Part shown: piece by piece, positions 1 through 9,444 of the stretch
Layout of the letters: every line of letters starts with the position of its first letter
How positions within the stretch are numbered: position 1 is the stretch's first letter
Origin: Fodinibius halophilus
GTDB lineage: Bacteria; Bacteroidota; Rhodothermia; Balneolales; Balneolaceae
Length of the DNA: 64,000 nt
Direction: 5' to 3'
Assembly (NCBI RefSeq): GCF_011059105.1
Contig: NZ_JAALLS010000007.1
Location: 62,001-126,000, forward strand
The notes under the pieces: generated by a model
Told to the model about the DNA's origin: nothing
Seen by the model: the letters and a program-made list of their open reading frames with translations, nothing else
Databases searched by the model: none
Made by a program: the position numbers and the translations under genes

Positions 1-106
1 CATTAGCAGCGGTTTCTGCGACATCAACTGTATGTTCATTTTTCTCCAGTACTGCTTTCACCAGCGCACGAACTGAAGGATCGTCCTCGATAACTAATAC
101 ATTCAT
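1..106 (-). CDS. Response regulator receiver domain, N-terminal fragment
   Basis: An open frame runs off the left edge on the minus strand, starting at the ATG at 104-106. The first 35 codons begin MNVLVIEDDPSVRALVKAVL, the typical start of a CheY-like receiver domain: beta strand 1 followed by the acidic pair (E7, D8, D9) that helps bind magnesium. The phospho-acceptor Asp and any output domain lie outside the window, so the kind of regulator cannot be told. The fold is recognised from sequence; the function is inferred. Confidence 0.8.
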   Translation of the reverse strand, partial: MNVLVIEDDPSVRALVKAVLEKNEHTVDVAETAAN

Positions 107-203
107 AGTAAGAGTATCTTCCTTCCCTGATTTAATCCCGTTGTTAGAATTAACTGATTATAACTAACTAAGTATAAATATGCTAAGTTTTAGACTATAA
201 TTT

Positions 204-905
204 TTAAATATACTTCTGATAACCTAAATCGAGCATCCATTCTTTTATTTCTTGTAAAAATAAACTACTCAAAGCATGTGACTCTTCCAACTCCTTAAAT
301 GTTACATTAGCACCCCATTCGGAAAGCTGACTACAACACTTTTTCTGAGGGGCACTTTTAACACTCCCATCTTTTGTACCATGCAATGCCAACACATTCA
401 TATGGTCAAAGTGATGCTTCTTATCCTCAAATAGTTCTGTCTTAATCCGTGCCCCTACAATAATCAAATCTTGAATATTTTTCCACCTTGAAAGCCCAAA
501 ATACCCGGCCAGATATCCTCCCATGGAGTATCCCAATACCGTAACATGGCTCGGAGATAATTGATCGCTAACTTTTTCAATATGATCTTGTACAAACTCA
601 GAGGCAGCCTCCAGGGAACGGACAAACTGGTCCTGATTACCATCATACAGATACCAGGCTCTCCCCCACTCTTCTACGGCTTTCTTTCGACTTCGATCAT
701 AAATGGGATAAGGAGCCTGAACAAATAAGTGATAAGCTTCAATATCCAAAAGCTCCTCAACTAATCCCTGAAACATCTGTATATTTTGTTTAAACCCGTG
801 CAAATATACAATCAGAGGCTTCTCATCCGATTTTCCTGTCTCTATTAATTTATAGGGTACGTCTATTTGAAAAGTAGATTTCCCCGAACTCAAAATCTCT
901 GGCAT
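204..905 (-). CDS. Alpha/beta hydrolase (esterase-like)
   Basis: This is a 233-residue cytoplasmic protein without a signal peptide. It has the alpha/beta-hydrolase landmarks: an LHGF oxyanion-hole segment near residue 35, the nucleophile elbow GYSMGG with Ser127, an LHGTKDGSV strand with Asp179, and ESHAL with His210. The size and order fit the small carboxylesterase/phospholipase families. The substrate cannot be told from the sequence. It is transcribed toward the response regulator but about 100 bases separate them, so I do not infer an operon. A shorter overlapping frame on the same strand is a shadow. Confidence 0.85.
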   Translation of the reverse strand: MPEILSSGKSTFQIDVPYKLIETGKSDEKPLIVYLHGFKQNIQMFQGLVEELLDIEAYHLFVQAPYPIYDRSRKKAVEEWGRAWYLYDGNQDQFVRSLEAASEFVQDHIEKVSDQLSPSHVTVLGYSMGGYLAGYFGLSRWKNIQDLIIVGARIKTELFEDKKHHFDHMNVLALHGTKDGSVKSAPQKKCCSQLSEWGANVTFKELEESHALSSLFLQEIKEWMLDLGYQKYI

Positions 906-1620
906 AGCACTAATTTATATCTATAAATTCGTTGATATCTCCGTAATCTCCCATAATAACCAGCCAATATTTTTTGTGTATTGTTATTAATGGGTTACGC
1001 ACTCCGAGTATTTGATTTTCTTGCTGATGCACCCTTAAATGGGACCTCATTTTCTTAATTCTGCTTAATCCTCAACAACTTTACATTATAACGCTGTTGT
1101 ATTTTGAAGATCGTTGAGTGTATTACCATCCATAGCTTCCGGTGCTTGGATCCCATAAATAGCAATATCTTTACTGAGCTCAAAGGAATTATTCACTGAC
1201 CAGATGGATACGCTGTACTGCCATCTGTGCTTTCTCATCTTTCCTTTTAGGGAAAAATAATTTCATCAAGTAAAATGGACTCTCACCTCTCCTGCGATAA
1301 CCGAGCTTAAAGAGATTCCTTTCGGACCAATATTAGCGATCCAAAGGCTTCTATAATGCCGGGGATAACACTATCAATAGTAAAAACAGCCTAATCGGTT
1401 GCAAAAAAAGTCGATATCAGCAAACATGATAACCTCTACCACCTCACTTTTAATAACCTTTAGTTTTACAAGGATATATATGGCTCTATTAAAGAGCTTC
1501 ATCAAATAAAAAATGAATACCTAAAAAGAATAAAATTCAATCAATTTTCTATTGGGATTTACGATTCATCCCTATTAGTTTTGGACAAATTGAATTGCAG
1601 ATTGAAGAAAACTGACATTT
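906..1620. other. Intergenic region, possibly decayed coding DNA
   Basis: About 700 bases separate the esterase from bioB and hold no convincing gene. On the minus strand, 1086-1238 gives a 50-codon frame starting MRKHRWQYSVSIWSVNNSFE. It loosely resembles the C-terminal strand ('VWTVND') of glycerophosphodiester phosphodiesterases. Upstream of it the possible extension is broken by consecutive TGA codons and shifts of frame. I read this as possible gene debris at low confidence. The last 100 bases must carry the bioB promoter; I did not see a clear BirA operator. Confidence 0.25.
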
Positions 1621-2625
1621 ATGGCTGATGTAAGAACCGATTGGAGTAAAGAAGAAATTTCTGAGATTTACCACACCCCACTGATGGAACTTGTCTATCG
1701 CGCCGCAACGGTACATCGAGAACATCAGGAGACAGGAGAAGTACAAGTATGCACCCTGCTCTCTATAAAAACGGGCGGTTGCCCCGAAGACTGCGCCTAT
1801 TGTCCACAGTCGGCTCACCACGACACTGATGTAGAAGCTGAAAAGATGCTGGACAGTGCGGATATCCTTTCGGCCGCAAAACGAGCAAAAGAAGCAGGCA
1901 GTACACGATTCTGTATGGGAGCTGCCTGGCGATGTGGACGTGAAACCAAAGATTTTGATCAAGTACTCGAAATGGTGAGCGAGATTACTGATATGGACAT
2001 GGAAGTATGCTGTACCCTGGGTATGCTTTCGGATGAACAAGCAGCCAAGCTCAAAGAAGCCGGTCTTTATGCTTACAACCATAACCTTGACAGCAGCGAG
2101 GACTTTTATAATCGTATTATCTCAACTCGTAAATATCAGGATCGACTGGATACCATAGAGACAGTTCGGGAAAATGATATCAGTGTTTGCTCCGGGGGTA
2201 TCATTGGAATGGGCGAAACGGATGAAGACCGCATAGAGCTTATTCACAATCTTTCTACGATGCCCGAACATCCGGAATCGGTTCCCGTTAATGCACTTAT
2301 TGCTGTGGAAGGAACACCCCTTGAAGACCAGCCGAAAGTGCCTTGGTACGATATGGCCCGCATGATTGCTACAGCACGCATTACAATGCCCGATTCTATG
2401 GTACGCCTGTCAGCAGGCCGTGTAGATATGAGTATGGAGGAACAGGCTCTCTGCTTTATGGCCGGTGCCAATTCAATATTTACAGGAGAAAAACTGCTTA
2501 CTACGGATAACAACGAGCTGGAAGAGGACAAAAAGATGTTTGATATCCTCGGCTTACAGCCGCGAGAAGCTTTTAAAGAGGCCAAGGAGAAACATATGCC
2601 CGAAAAAGTTGAAGCAGCTGAATAA
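1621..2625 (+). CDS. bioB: Biotin synthase (radical SAM)
   Basis: The 334-residue product matches BioB along its length. BioB inserts sulfur into dethiobiotin, the last step of biotin synthesis, in the cytoplasm. The radical-SAM [4Fe-4S] cysteines are C54, C58 and C61 in GGCPEDCAYCPQS. The ligands of the sacrificial [2Fe-2S] cluster are also present: C98 (RFCMGAAWR), C130 (EVCCTLG), C190 (SVCSGG) and R262 (VRLSAGR). They sit at almost the same positions as in E. coli. No other bio gene is adjacent. A strong terminator follows 20 bases after the stop. A 177-residue frame on the opposite strand (1549-2082) is a shadow. Confidence 0.97.
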   Translation: MADVRTDWSKEEISEIYHTPLMELVYRAATVHREHQETGEVQVCTLLSIKTGGCPEDCAYCPQSAHHDTDVEAEKMLDSADILSAAKRAKEAGSTRFCMGAAWRCGRETKDFDQVLEMVSEITDMDMEVCCTLGMLSDEQAAKLKEAGLYAYNHNLDSSEDFYNRIISTRKYQDRLDTIETVRENDISVCSGGIIGMGETDEDRIELIHNLSTMPEHPESVPVNALIAVEGTPLEDQPKVPWYDMARMIATARITMPDSMVRLSAGRVDMSMEEQALCFMAGANSIFTGEKLLTTDNNELEEDKKMFDILGLQPREAFKEAKEKHMPEKVEAAE

Positions 2626-2644
2626 ATATTCTCTAGCTTTACTT

Positions 2645-2680
2645 AAAAAAGCTGCGGGGCTCTGCCCGGCAGCTTTTTTT
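2645..2680 (+). terminator. Rho-independent terminator of bioB, probably bidirectional
   Basis: An inverted repeat with arms AAAAAAGCTGC and GCAGCTTTTTT, plus inner GGG/CCC pairing, is followed by a T run. The A run on the left arm means it could also stop the convergent SMP-30 gene ending at 2694. Confidence 0.85.
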
Positions 2681-2693
2681 ATTTTAGAATAAC

Positions 2694-3593
2694 TTACTGT
2701 ATCCCCTCTTTGGTCATCTTCAGCTTATAAACAGCATTGGGAGCGGTCATAAACAATGTTTTATTCTCTGCCCCACCCCAAGCTAGGTTTGTAATTCGCG
2801 GGCTTTCCAGTTGTTGCAGTAATTCTCCGCTGGGTGAAAAAATCCATAACCCGCCGGGCCCTGTTGAATATAAGTTTCCATCCTTATCAACTTTCATCCC
2901 ATCAGCAGCACCGTCTCCTTCGCTTTCCATGGTAGCAAATACCTCTCCACTGCCAACAGTGCCATCTTTTTTTACCTTAAATACCCGGATATGATTGTGC
3001 TTGCTGTCATTCACGTACAGCTTCTCTTCATCCGGTGAAAATACGATGCCGTTGGGGAGAGCAAAATCATCCACCAACAACTGTAGCCCGTTCTTCTTGG
3101 AATAGCGATATACTCCCTGGAAGGCAAGTTCTTTATCTTCATCAGAGACTCCAAAAGAAGGATCGGTAAAATAGATAGATCCATCAGACTTAACCACCAG
3201 ATCATTAGGACTATTTAATCGCTTTCCCTTGTAGTTATCAATAACGACAGTAATTTCTCCACGCTCATTTTCTCTAGCAATAGCCCCATCATGCTGGGCC
3301 AATAACAGGTGCCCCTGGTTATCAAAAGTAAGCCCGTTGGCATGTCCACTGGGTTTTAGATACGTCGATGCTCCCTTTTCAGCTGACCATTTATATACTG
3401 TATTCGCCGGAATGTCGCTGAAGAGAAGATAACCAGAACTGTGCCACAGAGGACCCTCAGTAAATTCATAATTCGAGGTTATTTGTTGAGGCTCGACGTT
3501 CTCTTTTACTAGTTGCTGCCCTATTGATAAAGTTGAAAAAACAAATAAAAAGCTTATAACAAATACTAACCTGATAATATATTGATACATCAT
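2694..3593 (-). CDS. Secreted SMP-30/gluconolactonase/LRE family protein
   Basis: This 299-residue protein opens with a signal peptide (hydrophobic residues about 8-24, cleavage likely after SIGQ). Six-bladed propeller features of the SMP-30/gluconolactonase family follow: EGPLWHSSGYLLFSD near residue 46, NGLTFDNQGHLLLAQ, LNSPNDLVVKSDGSIYFTDP, and ALPNGIVFSPDEEKLYV. The Glu and the Asn and Asp residues in these segments are the usual divalent-metal ligands. It probably acts in the periplasm as a lactonase; the substrate is unknown. It is convergent with bioB and divergent from the lipoprotein at 3798. Confidence 0.85.
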   Translation of the reverse strand: MMYQYIIRLVFVISFLFVFSTLSIGQQLVKENVEPQQITSNYEFTEGPLWHSSGYLLFSDIPANTVYKWSAEKGASTYLKPSGHANGLTFDNQGHLLLAQHDGAIARENERGEITVVIDNYKGKRLNSPNDLVVKSDGSIYFTDPSFGVSDEDKELAFQGVYRYSKKNGLQLLVDDFALPNGIVFSPDEEKLYVNDSKHNHIRVFKVKKDGTVGSGEVFATMESEGDGAADGMKVDKDGNLYSTGPGGLWIFSPSGELLQQLESPRITNLAWGGAENKTLFMTAPNAVYKLKMTKEGIQ

Positions 3594-3797
3594 ATCCCCT
3601 AATTAACTGTTAACTGACAATACTATTCAACATTATTGTAAATAAAACACAAACAAGAAAATCGCTTTTTATTTCAGCGAACTTCTTTAAGCTCAAAAAC
3701 AGTTAATAAAGCCGGAAACAAATCATCTTATTTGTTTTGTAATTATGAATGGTTAGTGTAAATTTTCACGCTTTTATTAACTAGAAAGACTGACCGA

Positions 3798-4169
3798 ATG
3801 AAATACCTGATTCTACTTTTAGTATGCGTTGCCGTTTCTTGCCAATCTAATGACCAAAGACTGGAAGAAGGACGTTGGATAGGGAGCCTAAGCCCTATGA
3901 GTCATCCTGATATGGAAAACCCGGTGGCCTATGCCGTTTCATATAATGAAAACGATGAGCTTGAAATAATCCTTATTGGCCCCAGCGGCGACCCTATACA
4001 AACACGCAAACCCGAGTTAAAGGCCGATACGCTCACGTTCTCTTTTAAAGAACCGGAAGAACAGGTCTTTTTGAACTGCAAGCTGGTTCGCGAACAATCC
4101 GCATTCTCAGGAAAGTGCACCGATATGGAAGGCAAATGGGCCCAATTTACAATGAATCCTCCTCAATAA
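3798..4169 (+). CDS. Small lipoprotein of unknown function
   Basis: The 123-residue product has a short lipoprotein signal (MKYLILLLVCVAVSC, lipobox ending at C15). The rest is a compact, polar, probably beta-rich domain that I do not recognise. C105 and C110 or nearby cysteines ('LNCKLV', 'GKCTDM') could form a disulfide. The gene ends two bases before the end of the convergent gene at 4172. An imperfect inverted repeat across the two stops (CCTCAATAA/TTATTGGGG) may serve as a shared terminator. Confidence 0.75.
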   Translation: MKYLILLLVCVAVSCQSNDQRLEEGRWIGSLSPMSHPDMENPVAYAVSYNENDELEIILIGPSGDPIQTRKPELKADTLTFSFKEPEEQVFLNCKLVREQSAFSGKCTDMEGKWAQFTMNPPQ

Positions 4170-4171
4170 TC

Positions 4172-5272
4172 TTATTGGGGGATATCTGAGTAATACGTAG
4201 CATCTGTTATCTCAAGCAGATACCAAGTAAACTCTCCATCATCTAGCTGCCATGTTACACTGGCTTTAGTCGGAATCTTCATACCATCAAAAACCCGGTA
4301 AGAAGAAGGCTCAATATCGATAAGCCATGTTTCTAATGTGGCGCCCTCTTTCCGACTATAGTAACGTTCCGCTTCAAACTGTACAGGCATACCCTCTTTG
4401 TTAAATTCAAATATCCCCGAAGTGATAATGCCTTCATTTTCTATTGTTGCACGAGCTTTACGTTCTTCTATTTGTTCCCATTCTATATATTCTTTAGTGG
4501 CAGCCCTGGGGTACCAAACTATTTCTGCTAAATATCGCACTAACGTAGCCTGATCAATTTTCGCCCCCTTGGCATTAGCCACCGGAAATAGCGAGAGTAA
4601 TTTTATGAGCATATGCCCTTTTCCATCTTTGTATTTATCACGTCCGGCTAAGTGGATATATGATGCCATCTGTACATCTGCAATCCATAAAAACTCCGGT
4701 GAATCCACATTTACATATTGATCAGCCTCAACTAACATCCAACTGCCCTCAGGAGTAGTTTTCAACCTTCCCTTTTGGTTTAGCTTTACGGCTTCCTGAT
4801 TGTTGATATCACTTTGGTTTAACCATTTTTGAACAACCGGAGGCAGGTCATCTATTTTTTTACCATCTCCTTCTGTTTGCTCACTGGCTACACCATTCCA
4901 AAACTGGTCCAGTTCTCTATCTACCATCGCATTAAAGCTCCAGTGACCATACCCCAATATGCCTCCTGCCATTATGATTACATTAGCTACTGTACCAAAT
5001 TTTGCATCTTCCCAGTATGTTACAATAAGTGCCTGTGAAACAATCACAGCAACTGCCGCAATTATCCACCACCAGTCTATCTGAAATAGATAAAGAAATA
5101 CTGAAGCAATAAATAACAGAAAAGCTCCAAGCCAAATCAGACCCGAGGTCCTGGAAATAGGAAGTACAAGCTGATCAATTGATGCCAGGTTATATGCTTT
5201 AAGAAATCCCATTAAATGGATAAATCCATGCAACAGGACAATAACACTCCACCCCACTTTTATCATATCCAA
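4172..5272 (-). CDS. DUF6544/DUF6920-like membrane protein
   Basis: This is a 366-residue protein. The first 120 residues hold about four transmembrane helices and a large soluble part follows. The start of the soluble part, 'DLPPVVQKWLNQS', and later segments (KGRLKTTPEGSWM, EIVWYPRAA, 'FEAERYY', a basic/Trp-rich C-terminus) resemble the family annotated as DUF6544/DUF6920. The function of that family is unknown. It lies downstream of the serine hydrolase at 5302 on the same strand with 29 bases between, so the two may be co-transcribed. Confidence 0.7.
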   Translation of the reverse strand: MDMIKVGWSVIVLLHGFIHLMGFLKAYNLASIDQLVLPISRTSGLIWLGAFLLFIASVFLYLFQIDWWWIIAAVAVIVSQALIVTYWEDAKFGTVANVIIMAGGILGYGHWSFNAMVDRELDQFWNGVASEQTEGDGKKIDDLPPVVQKWLNQSDINNQEAVKLNQKGRLKTTPEGSWMLVEADQYVNVDSPEFLWIADVQMASYIHLAGRDKYKDGKGHMLIKLLSLFPVANAKGAKIDQATLVRYLAEIVWYPRAATKEYIEWEQIEERKARATIENEGIITSGIFEFNKEGMPVQFEAERYYSRKEGATLETWLIDIEPSSYRVFDGMKIPTKASVTWQLDDGEFTWYLLEITDATYYSDIPQ

Positions 5273-5301
5273 TAACTTAATTTTAGATGCCGACTTTGCT
5301 T

Positions 5302-6417
5302 TTATTCGTACAAGCTTTCTAGCAATACTTTACCCAGTTTATCAATCTTACTGCTTGCCTTGTGGCCAGCAGAAATATTCGATAGCACAATAACTCCTTT
5401 TCGATCATTGATATCCAGTGTCATTGACGAGCGATAACCGCCCGTTCCACCATTGTGCCAATGCCATCGATCTCCGGAATCTCTTTTAAGTATAAACCAA
5501 CCCAATCCTATATCCATACCATCATTGATGGTAAACGTTTTTTGATGCATCTTTTGGAAAATGCTGTCCTGCCCACTAACATTAGCTATCCCAAATTTGG
5601 ATAAATCTTCAGCCGTTGAAAGAATGGCTCCTGCTCCCTTTAAAGCAGCCAAATCCCAATTGGATGTAACGCTACCTCTCTTGGACAATCCCGCAATTAA
5701 TTGCTCTTTAACATTTTTTCGTATTGTCGTTGTGCGGGTCATTTCCAGTGGAGAAACGATATAGTGCTGTAGCATCTCTTCATATCTCTTGTCATCTGCT
5801 ATACCCAGTACATAACCCAATATTCCCGCTCCTAAGTTGGAATATTGATGTTCAACGCCAGGTAGCGTATCCAGCTTCATTTCTGTACTCATATATTCTC
5901 GCAACTTTGACACATCATAATCTTTGTAGGGATTATCCATATGCCAGATCGACTCCCAGAAAAATCCTGACGGCAAACGAGGAACTCCTGAAGTGTGATT
6001 AGACAGCTGCTTAAAAGTTATATCCTCTTCAGTATTTATATCGAAATCCAGATAATGCTGAATCGGATCATTAATTTCAATCTTCCCTTCATTAGCCAGA
6101 TGAACCATTAAAGCAGAAGTGAAGACTTTGGTTAAGGATCCTATTTCGAAAACACGGTCTCTGTTTTCTATCGTTTTGAGGGTATCTTGCTTTCTTAGCG
6201 CCCCATAGAATGTTGCTGTGCTGTCATTAATAATTGCAATAGCCAACTGTGTATTATTGGGATAATATTTCAGGACAGATGCAATGGAATCTTTTTGTTC
6301 AGGGCTAACTTTGTTGTCAGTTACTAACTTATTAATTGCTAGTTCTGGCTCACTAATACTACTGCAAGCCAAAACGATGAACACCATCCCACAAGCCACT
6401 AATAATCTCTTCATCAT
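5302..6417 (-). CDS. Beta-lactamase-fold serine hydrolase lipoprotein
   Basis: This 371-residue protein of the class C beta-lactamase/DD-peptidase superfamily (Pfam Beta-lactamase, PF00144 type) has all three active-site boxes. These are S94-L-T-K97 (GSLTKVF), the Tyr box Y192-S-N, and H321-N-G-G. The N-terminus carries a lipobox (VLAC, Cys18), so it is predicted to be anchored in the envelope. Members hydrolyse peptides or esters and are usually not resistance enzymes, so I make no claim of drug resistance. The upstream 240 bases are AT-rich and shared with the divergent tspO. Confidence 0.88.
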   Translation of the reverse strand: MMKRLLVACGMVFIVLACSSISEPELAINKLVTDNKVSPEQKDSIASVLKYYPNNTQLAIAIINDSTATFYGALRKQDTLKTIENRDRVFEIGSLTKVFTSALMVHLANEGKIEINDPIQHYLDFDINTEEDITFKQLSNHTSGVPRLPSGFFWESIWHMDNPYKDYDVSKLREYMSTEMKLDTLPGVEHQYSNLGAGILGYVLGIADDKRYEEMLQHYIVSPLEMTRTTTIRKNVKEQLIAGLSKRGSVTSNWDLAALKGAGAILSTAEDLSKFGIANVSGQDSIFQKMHQKTFTINDGMDIGLGWFILKRDSGDRWHWHNGGTGGYRSSMTLDINDRKGVIVLSNISAGHKASSKIDKLGKVLLESLYE

Positions 6418-6661
6418 TCTCTTAACCGAATGGATTTTAAAATACTGTTTTTTAAATCATTGGCGTACGATACTGTTAATTTAGATAAACAGCTAACTAT
6501 TTTGAAACAATTAATTTACTCGTGGAATGATGATTTTGAACTAAGGTTAATATTTAAATATCAGAATTAATATTCGGTCGAACTAAATAAATTTTAAATG
6601 TTTAGAATAAATTTTCTGTTAGATTATTTAATTATTCTGATAAAACATCATCACCGATACC

Positions 6662-7129
6662 ATGAATAAATCAAAGTCCATTATTGGCCTCATCACCTGG
6701 ATCATCATCTGCAGTACCGCGGGAATTATTGGGGCACAGTTTGATCCGGGTACGTGGTACGAACTTCTACAGAAGCCCACATGGACCCCTCCAAATTGGG
6801 CTTTCCCAGTTGTTTGGCCTATCCTTTATGTAATGATGGGAACTGCTGCATGGATTCTATGGAAAATGGAAACCATATCTATCAGGGATTATGCTTTTAC
6901 CTGGTTCTTTCTACAGTTGGTGCTAAATGCACTCTGGTCATGGTTATTTTTTGGGATGAACCTTATTGGTACAGCTTTAGCAGAAATTTTCTTACTATGG
7001 ATAGCTATCATCTTTACGGTACTCCTTTTTTGGAGACACAAACAGATTGCCGGGCTGTTACTGCTTCCCTATTTATTGTGGGTGAGTTATGCTTCGGCAC
7101 TTAACTTTGCGATCTGGCAGCTCAATTAA
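6662..7129 (+). CDS. tspO: TspO/MBR family tryptophan-rich membrane protein
   Basis: The 155-residue protein has five predicted transmembrane helices and the Trp-rich TspO/CrtK pattern: WYELLQKPTWTPPNWAFPVVW near residue 32 and ALWSWLFFG near residue 90. TspO proteins bind tetrapyrroles and modulate photosynthesis, porphyrin or carotenoid related responses. The lycopene cyclase gene follows 31 bases downstream, matching the historical crtK link of TspO with carotenoid clusters. Family membership is read from the sequence; the physiological role here is inferred from the neighbour. Confidence 0.93.
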   Translation: MNKSKSIIGLITWIIICSTAGIIGAQFDPGTWYELLQKPTWTPPNWAFPVVWPILYVMMGTAAWILWKMETISIRDYAFTWFFLQLVLNALWSWLFFGMNLIGTALAEIFLLWIAIIFTVLLFWRHKQIAGLLLLPYLLWVSYASALNFAIWQLN

Positions 7130-7160
7130 AAATTAATACCAACAACCATTTATCTGAGAA

Positions 7161-8327
7161 GTGACTCATCACTACGACTATATTATTGCCGGAGCAGGTG
7201 CCGCTGGACTCAGTTTAGCCTGGCATTTATTACGGTCCCCTCTTCGGGATAAAAAGATACTTATAGTCGATTCTGACCTGGAACCCAAAAATGAAAAGAC
7301 GTGGTGTTTTTGGGATTCAAATACGCCTCCTTTTGAGGATACTATTTACAAAACATGGAACCAGGTTGAGCTCAGTGTTTTTGGTGACCATGTTGTACGA
7401 TCTCTCAATGAGTATCCATACTACTGTCTGCGTAGTATCGACTTTAAAATGAAAGTTTTCGATGCCATAAAATCGGCAAAGCATATCACCTTATTGGAAT
7501 CAGAGATTGAAGAACTCCATACTACTTCAGGCAATGCCACTCTGGAGACAGCTGAGCACTCATATACTGCCGAGTACATTTTTCAAAGCTGCTTTACTCC
7601 TCAAGAGCACCAGCAATCTACTCCACGTTACCCCCTGCTACAACACTTTTTGGGATGGGAAATTGAAAGCCAAAAGGCAATTTTTGATGCGTCCACGTTT
7701 ACCCTCATGGATTTTGATGACACCATTTCAGATGAACTGGCATTTATGTACCTGTTGCCCTGGACTTCCCGCACCGGCCTCATAGAATACACTGTTTTTT
7801 CGGATCAGCTGCTGGAAAAAGAAGCCTATGAAGAGAAAATATCCCTTTATCTCAACAACAGGTTTGGATTACAGTCCATCAACTACAACATCCGACGACG
7901 AGAGTTTGGTAAAATCCCGATGCAGGACCGGCCGTACATGCCATGGTACAAACCCCATATTCTCAATATCGGTACTGTTGGCGGGCGGACAAAGCCTTCC
8001 ACCGGCTATACCTTCAAGCGCATTCAGCAGCAAGTAAAAAATATTGTTGACGACCTTTTATCAGAAGGGCAACCTACCGGCCATCCGCCATCCCTAAAAC
8101 GGTACCGCGCATATGATCTTTGGTTATTACAAATCATTCATGACCACCCCAAAGAGGCCCGAAGAGTATTTAGTCATCTCTTTAAAAATAATACCATAGA
8201 TGAGGTATTTCGATTCCTTGGTGAGGAAACAACATTACTGCAAGATCTTAAAATCATGAATAGCGTACCCTACCTGCCCTTTCTGCGAGCTATTTGGGAA
8301 ACTCGGAATCGACTTCTAAAGATATAG
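7161..8327 (+). CDS. crtY: Lycopene beta-cyclase (CrtY/CrtL type)
   Basis: This is a 388-residue FAD/NAD(P)-binding protein. It starts with a Rossmann glycine motif (IIAGAGAAGLSLAW, residues 8-21). The lycopene-cyclase features follow: EKTWCFWD near residue 44, FMYLLPWTSRTGLIEYTVFS, EFGKIPMQDRP, and GTVGGRTKPSTGY. The family cyclises the ends of lycopene to beta-carotene. The start is GTG with a weak GA-rich site just before it. Its stop codon abuts the end of the convergent AI-2E permease gene at 8328, so no room remains for a separate terminator. It probably shares a transcript with tspO. Confidence 0.92.
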   Translation: MTHHYDYIIAGAGAAGLSLAWHLLRSPLRDKKILIVDSDLEPKNEKTWCFWDSNTPPFEDTIYKTWNQVELSVFGDHVVRSLNEYPYYCLRSIDFKMKVFDAIKSAKHITLLESEIEELHTTSGNATLETAEHSYTAEYIFQSCFTPQEHQQSTPRYPLLQHFLGWEIESQKAIFDASTFTLMDFDDTISDELAFMYLLPWTSRTGLIEYTVFSDQLLEKEAYEEKISLYLNNRFGLQSINYNIRRREFGKIPMQDRPYMPWYKPHILNIGTVGGRTKPSTGYTFKRIQQQVKNIVDDLLSEGQPTGHPPSLKRYRAYDLWLLQIIHDHPKEARRVFSHLFKNNTIDEVFRFLGEETTLLQDLKIMNSVPYLPFLRAIWETRNRLLKI

Positions 8328-9404
8328 TCAATCCTCCGGTTCCAGCTGGGCTTTTTTATAATCGGGATGATCGCCAAATAAGTACCCATACGGCTTAAGT
8401 CCATCAACCTGGTCAAAAATACATTTTAAAATACCCAGGAAAGGGACAAATAAAATCATCCCGGCAATACCCCAGAGTTGTCCGCCAATAATAAGAGCAA
8501 CCAATGCCATAAAAGGGTTAATACTTACGCTGGACCCAATAATATTTGGAGTAATAAAGTTACCTTCTAAAAATTGTACTGCTGCAAAGACCCCCATCAC
8601 AGCCAGTGGATTCAACAGGGAATCAGTAAATAGAAGAGCAAAAAGGATAGCCGGCAAGCTGCCGATAATGATTCCTATATAGGGAATAATAGCCAATACA
8701 GCCGCAAATACCGCAAAAAAGAGCACATGATCCAGCCCCACTATCCAAAGCCCAATAGCATTTAAAACGGCAAGGATACTGATCACCATAATCATACCCA
8801 CTACATAACTTTGAGTCACATGCTGTATGCCATCGAGCACCGAATCGATCTCATCATTTTTGCCTTCAACAGCTTTATGCAAAAAGGTGCGATACATTTT
8901 TTTATAGTACATCATAAAGAATACAAAAAAAGGCAGCAATCCTATCGTCGTAAATACACTGGTCGTAGCTCCCAGTGCAGTGCTAATATACTGCCCGCTT
9001 TTATCTACTAAGGTCTCTAACCCCCGCTCCAAAAACTCTACCTGCCTGTTGGGTGACAGATTAAATTTTGCCTCTAAAAACTGAATTAAATCGCGGCTTA
9101 CAGTCTGTATTTTAGCATTCGCTTCCGGCAGTCGATCAGCAAATTGTACCAATTGTATCGACAGTAACGATACAATGCCTCCCAACACAATCGTTACTAA
9201 GAGCATACTGGTGATAATAGCCACTACCCGGTTAAACTTATATTTTTGTAACCAGTTGCTTAGGGGCTGTAACAACATCGCTAGTAATGCAGAAAAAGCC
9301 AGCGGCATCAGAATAAATTTACCGTACGAAAAAACGATAAACACCAAGAAAATCCCCAATAAAATAGTCGTACCTTTTAGCCAAAATGGATAAGATTTAC
9401 TCAT
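8328..9404 (-). CDS. AI-2E family (PerM/YdiK-like) membrane transporter
   Basis: The 358-residue protein has about eight hydrophobic helices: two near the N-terminus, a long soluble loop (residues about 80-140), then the rest. Hallmark segments of the AI-2E/UPF0118 family include FSALLAMLLQPLSNWL, IPYIGIIIGSLPAILFALL, and 'LEGNFITPNIIGSSVSINP'. Despite the family name, few members carry autoinducer-2; others are Na+/H+ antiporters, so the substrate stays open. It ends against crtY in convergent orientation. Confidence 0.9.
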   Translation of the reverse strand: MSKSYPFWLKGTTILLGIFLVFIVFSYGKFILMPLAFSALLAMLLQPLSNWLQKYKFNRVVAIITSMLLVTIVLGGIVSLLSIQLVQFADRLPEANAKIQTVSRDLIQFLEAKFNLSPNRQVEFLERGLETLVDKSGQYISTALGATTSVFTTIGLLPFFVFFMMYYKKMYRTFLHKAVEGKNDEIDSVLDGIQHVTQSYVVGMIMVISILAVLNAIGLWIVGLDHVLFFAVFAAVLAIIPYIGIIIGSLPAILFALLFTDSLLNPLAVMGVFAAVQFLEGNFITPNIIGSSVSINPFMALVALIIGGQLWGIAGMILFVPFLGILKCIFDQVDGLKPYGYLFGDHPDYKKAQLEPED

Positions 9405-9444
9405 ACTTTTTATTTACTTGGTTTTACTGAATAGTTATTCACCC

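Noticed and set aside
1549-2082. 177-residue minus-strand frame
   Set aside because: It is an antisense shadow of bioB, which has all its catalytic residues on the plus strand.
5302-6417. Beta-lactamase resistance gene
   Set aside because: The fold is shared by esterases and peptidases; nothing shows activity on drugs.
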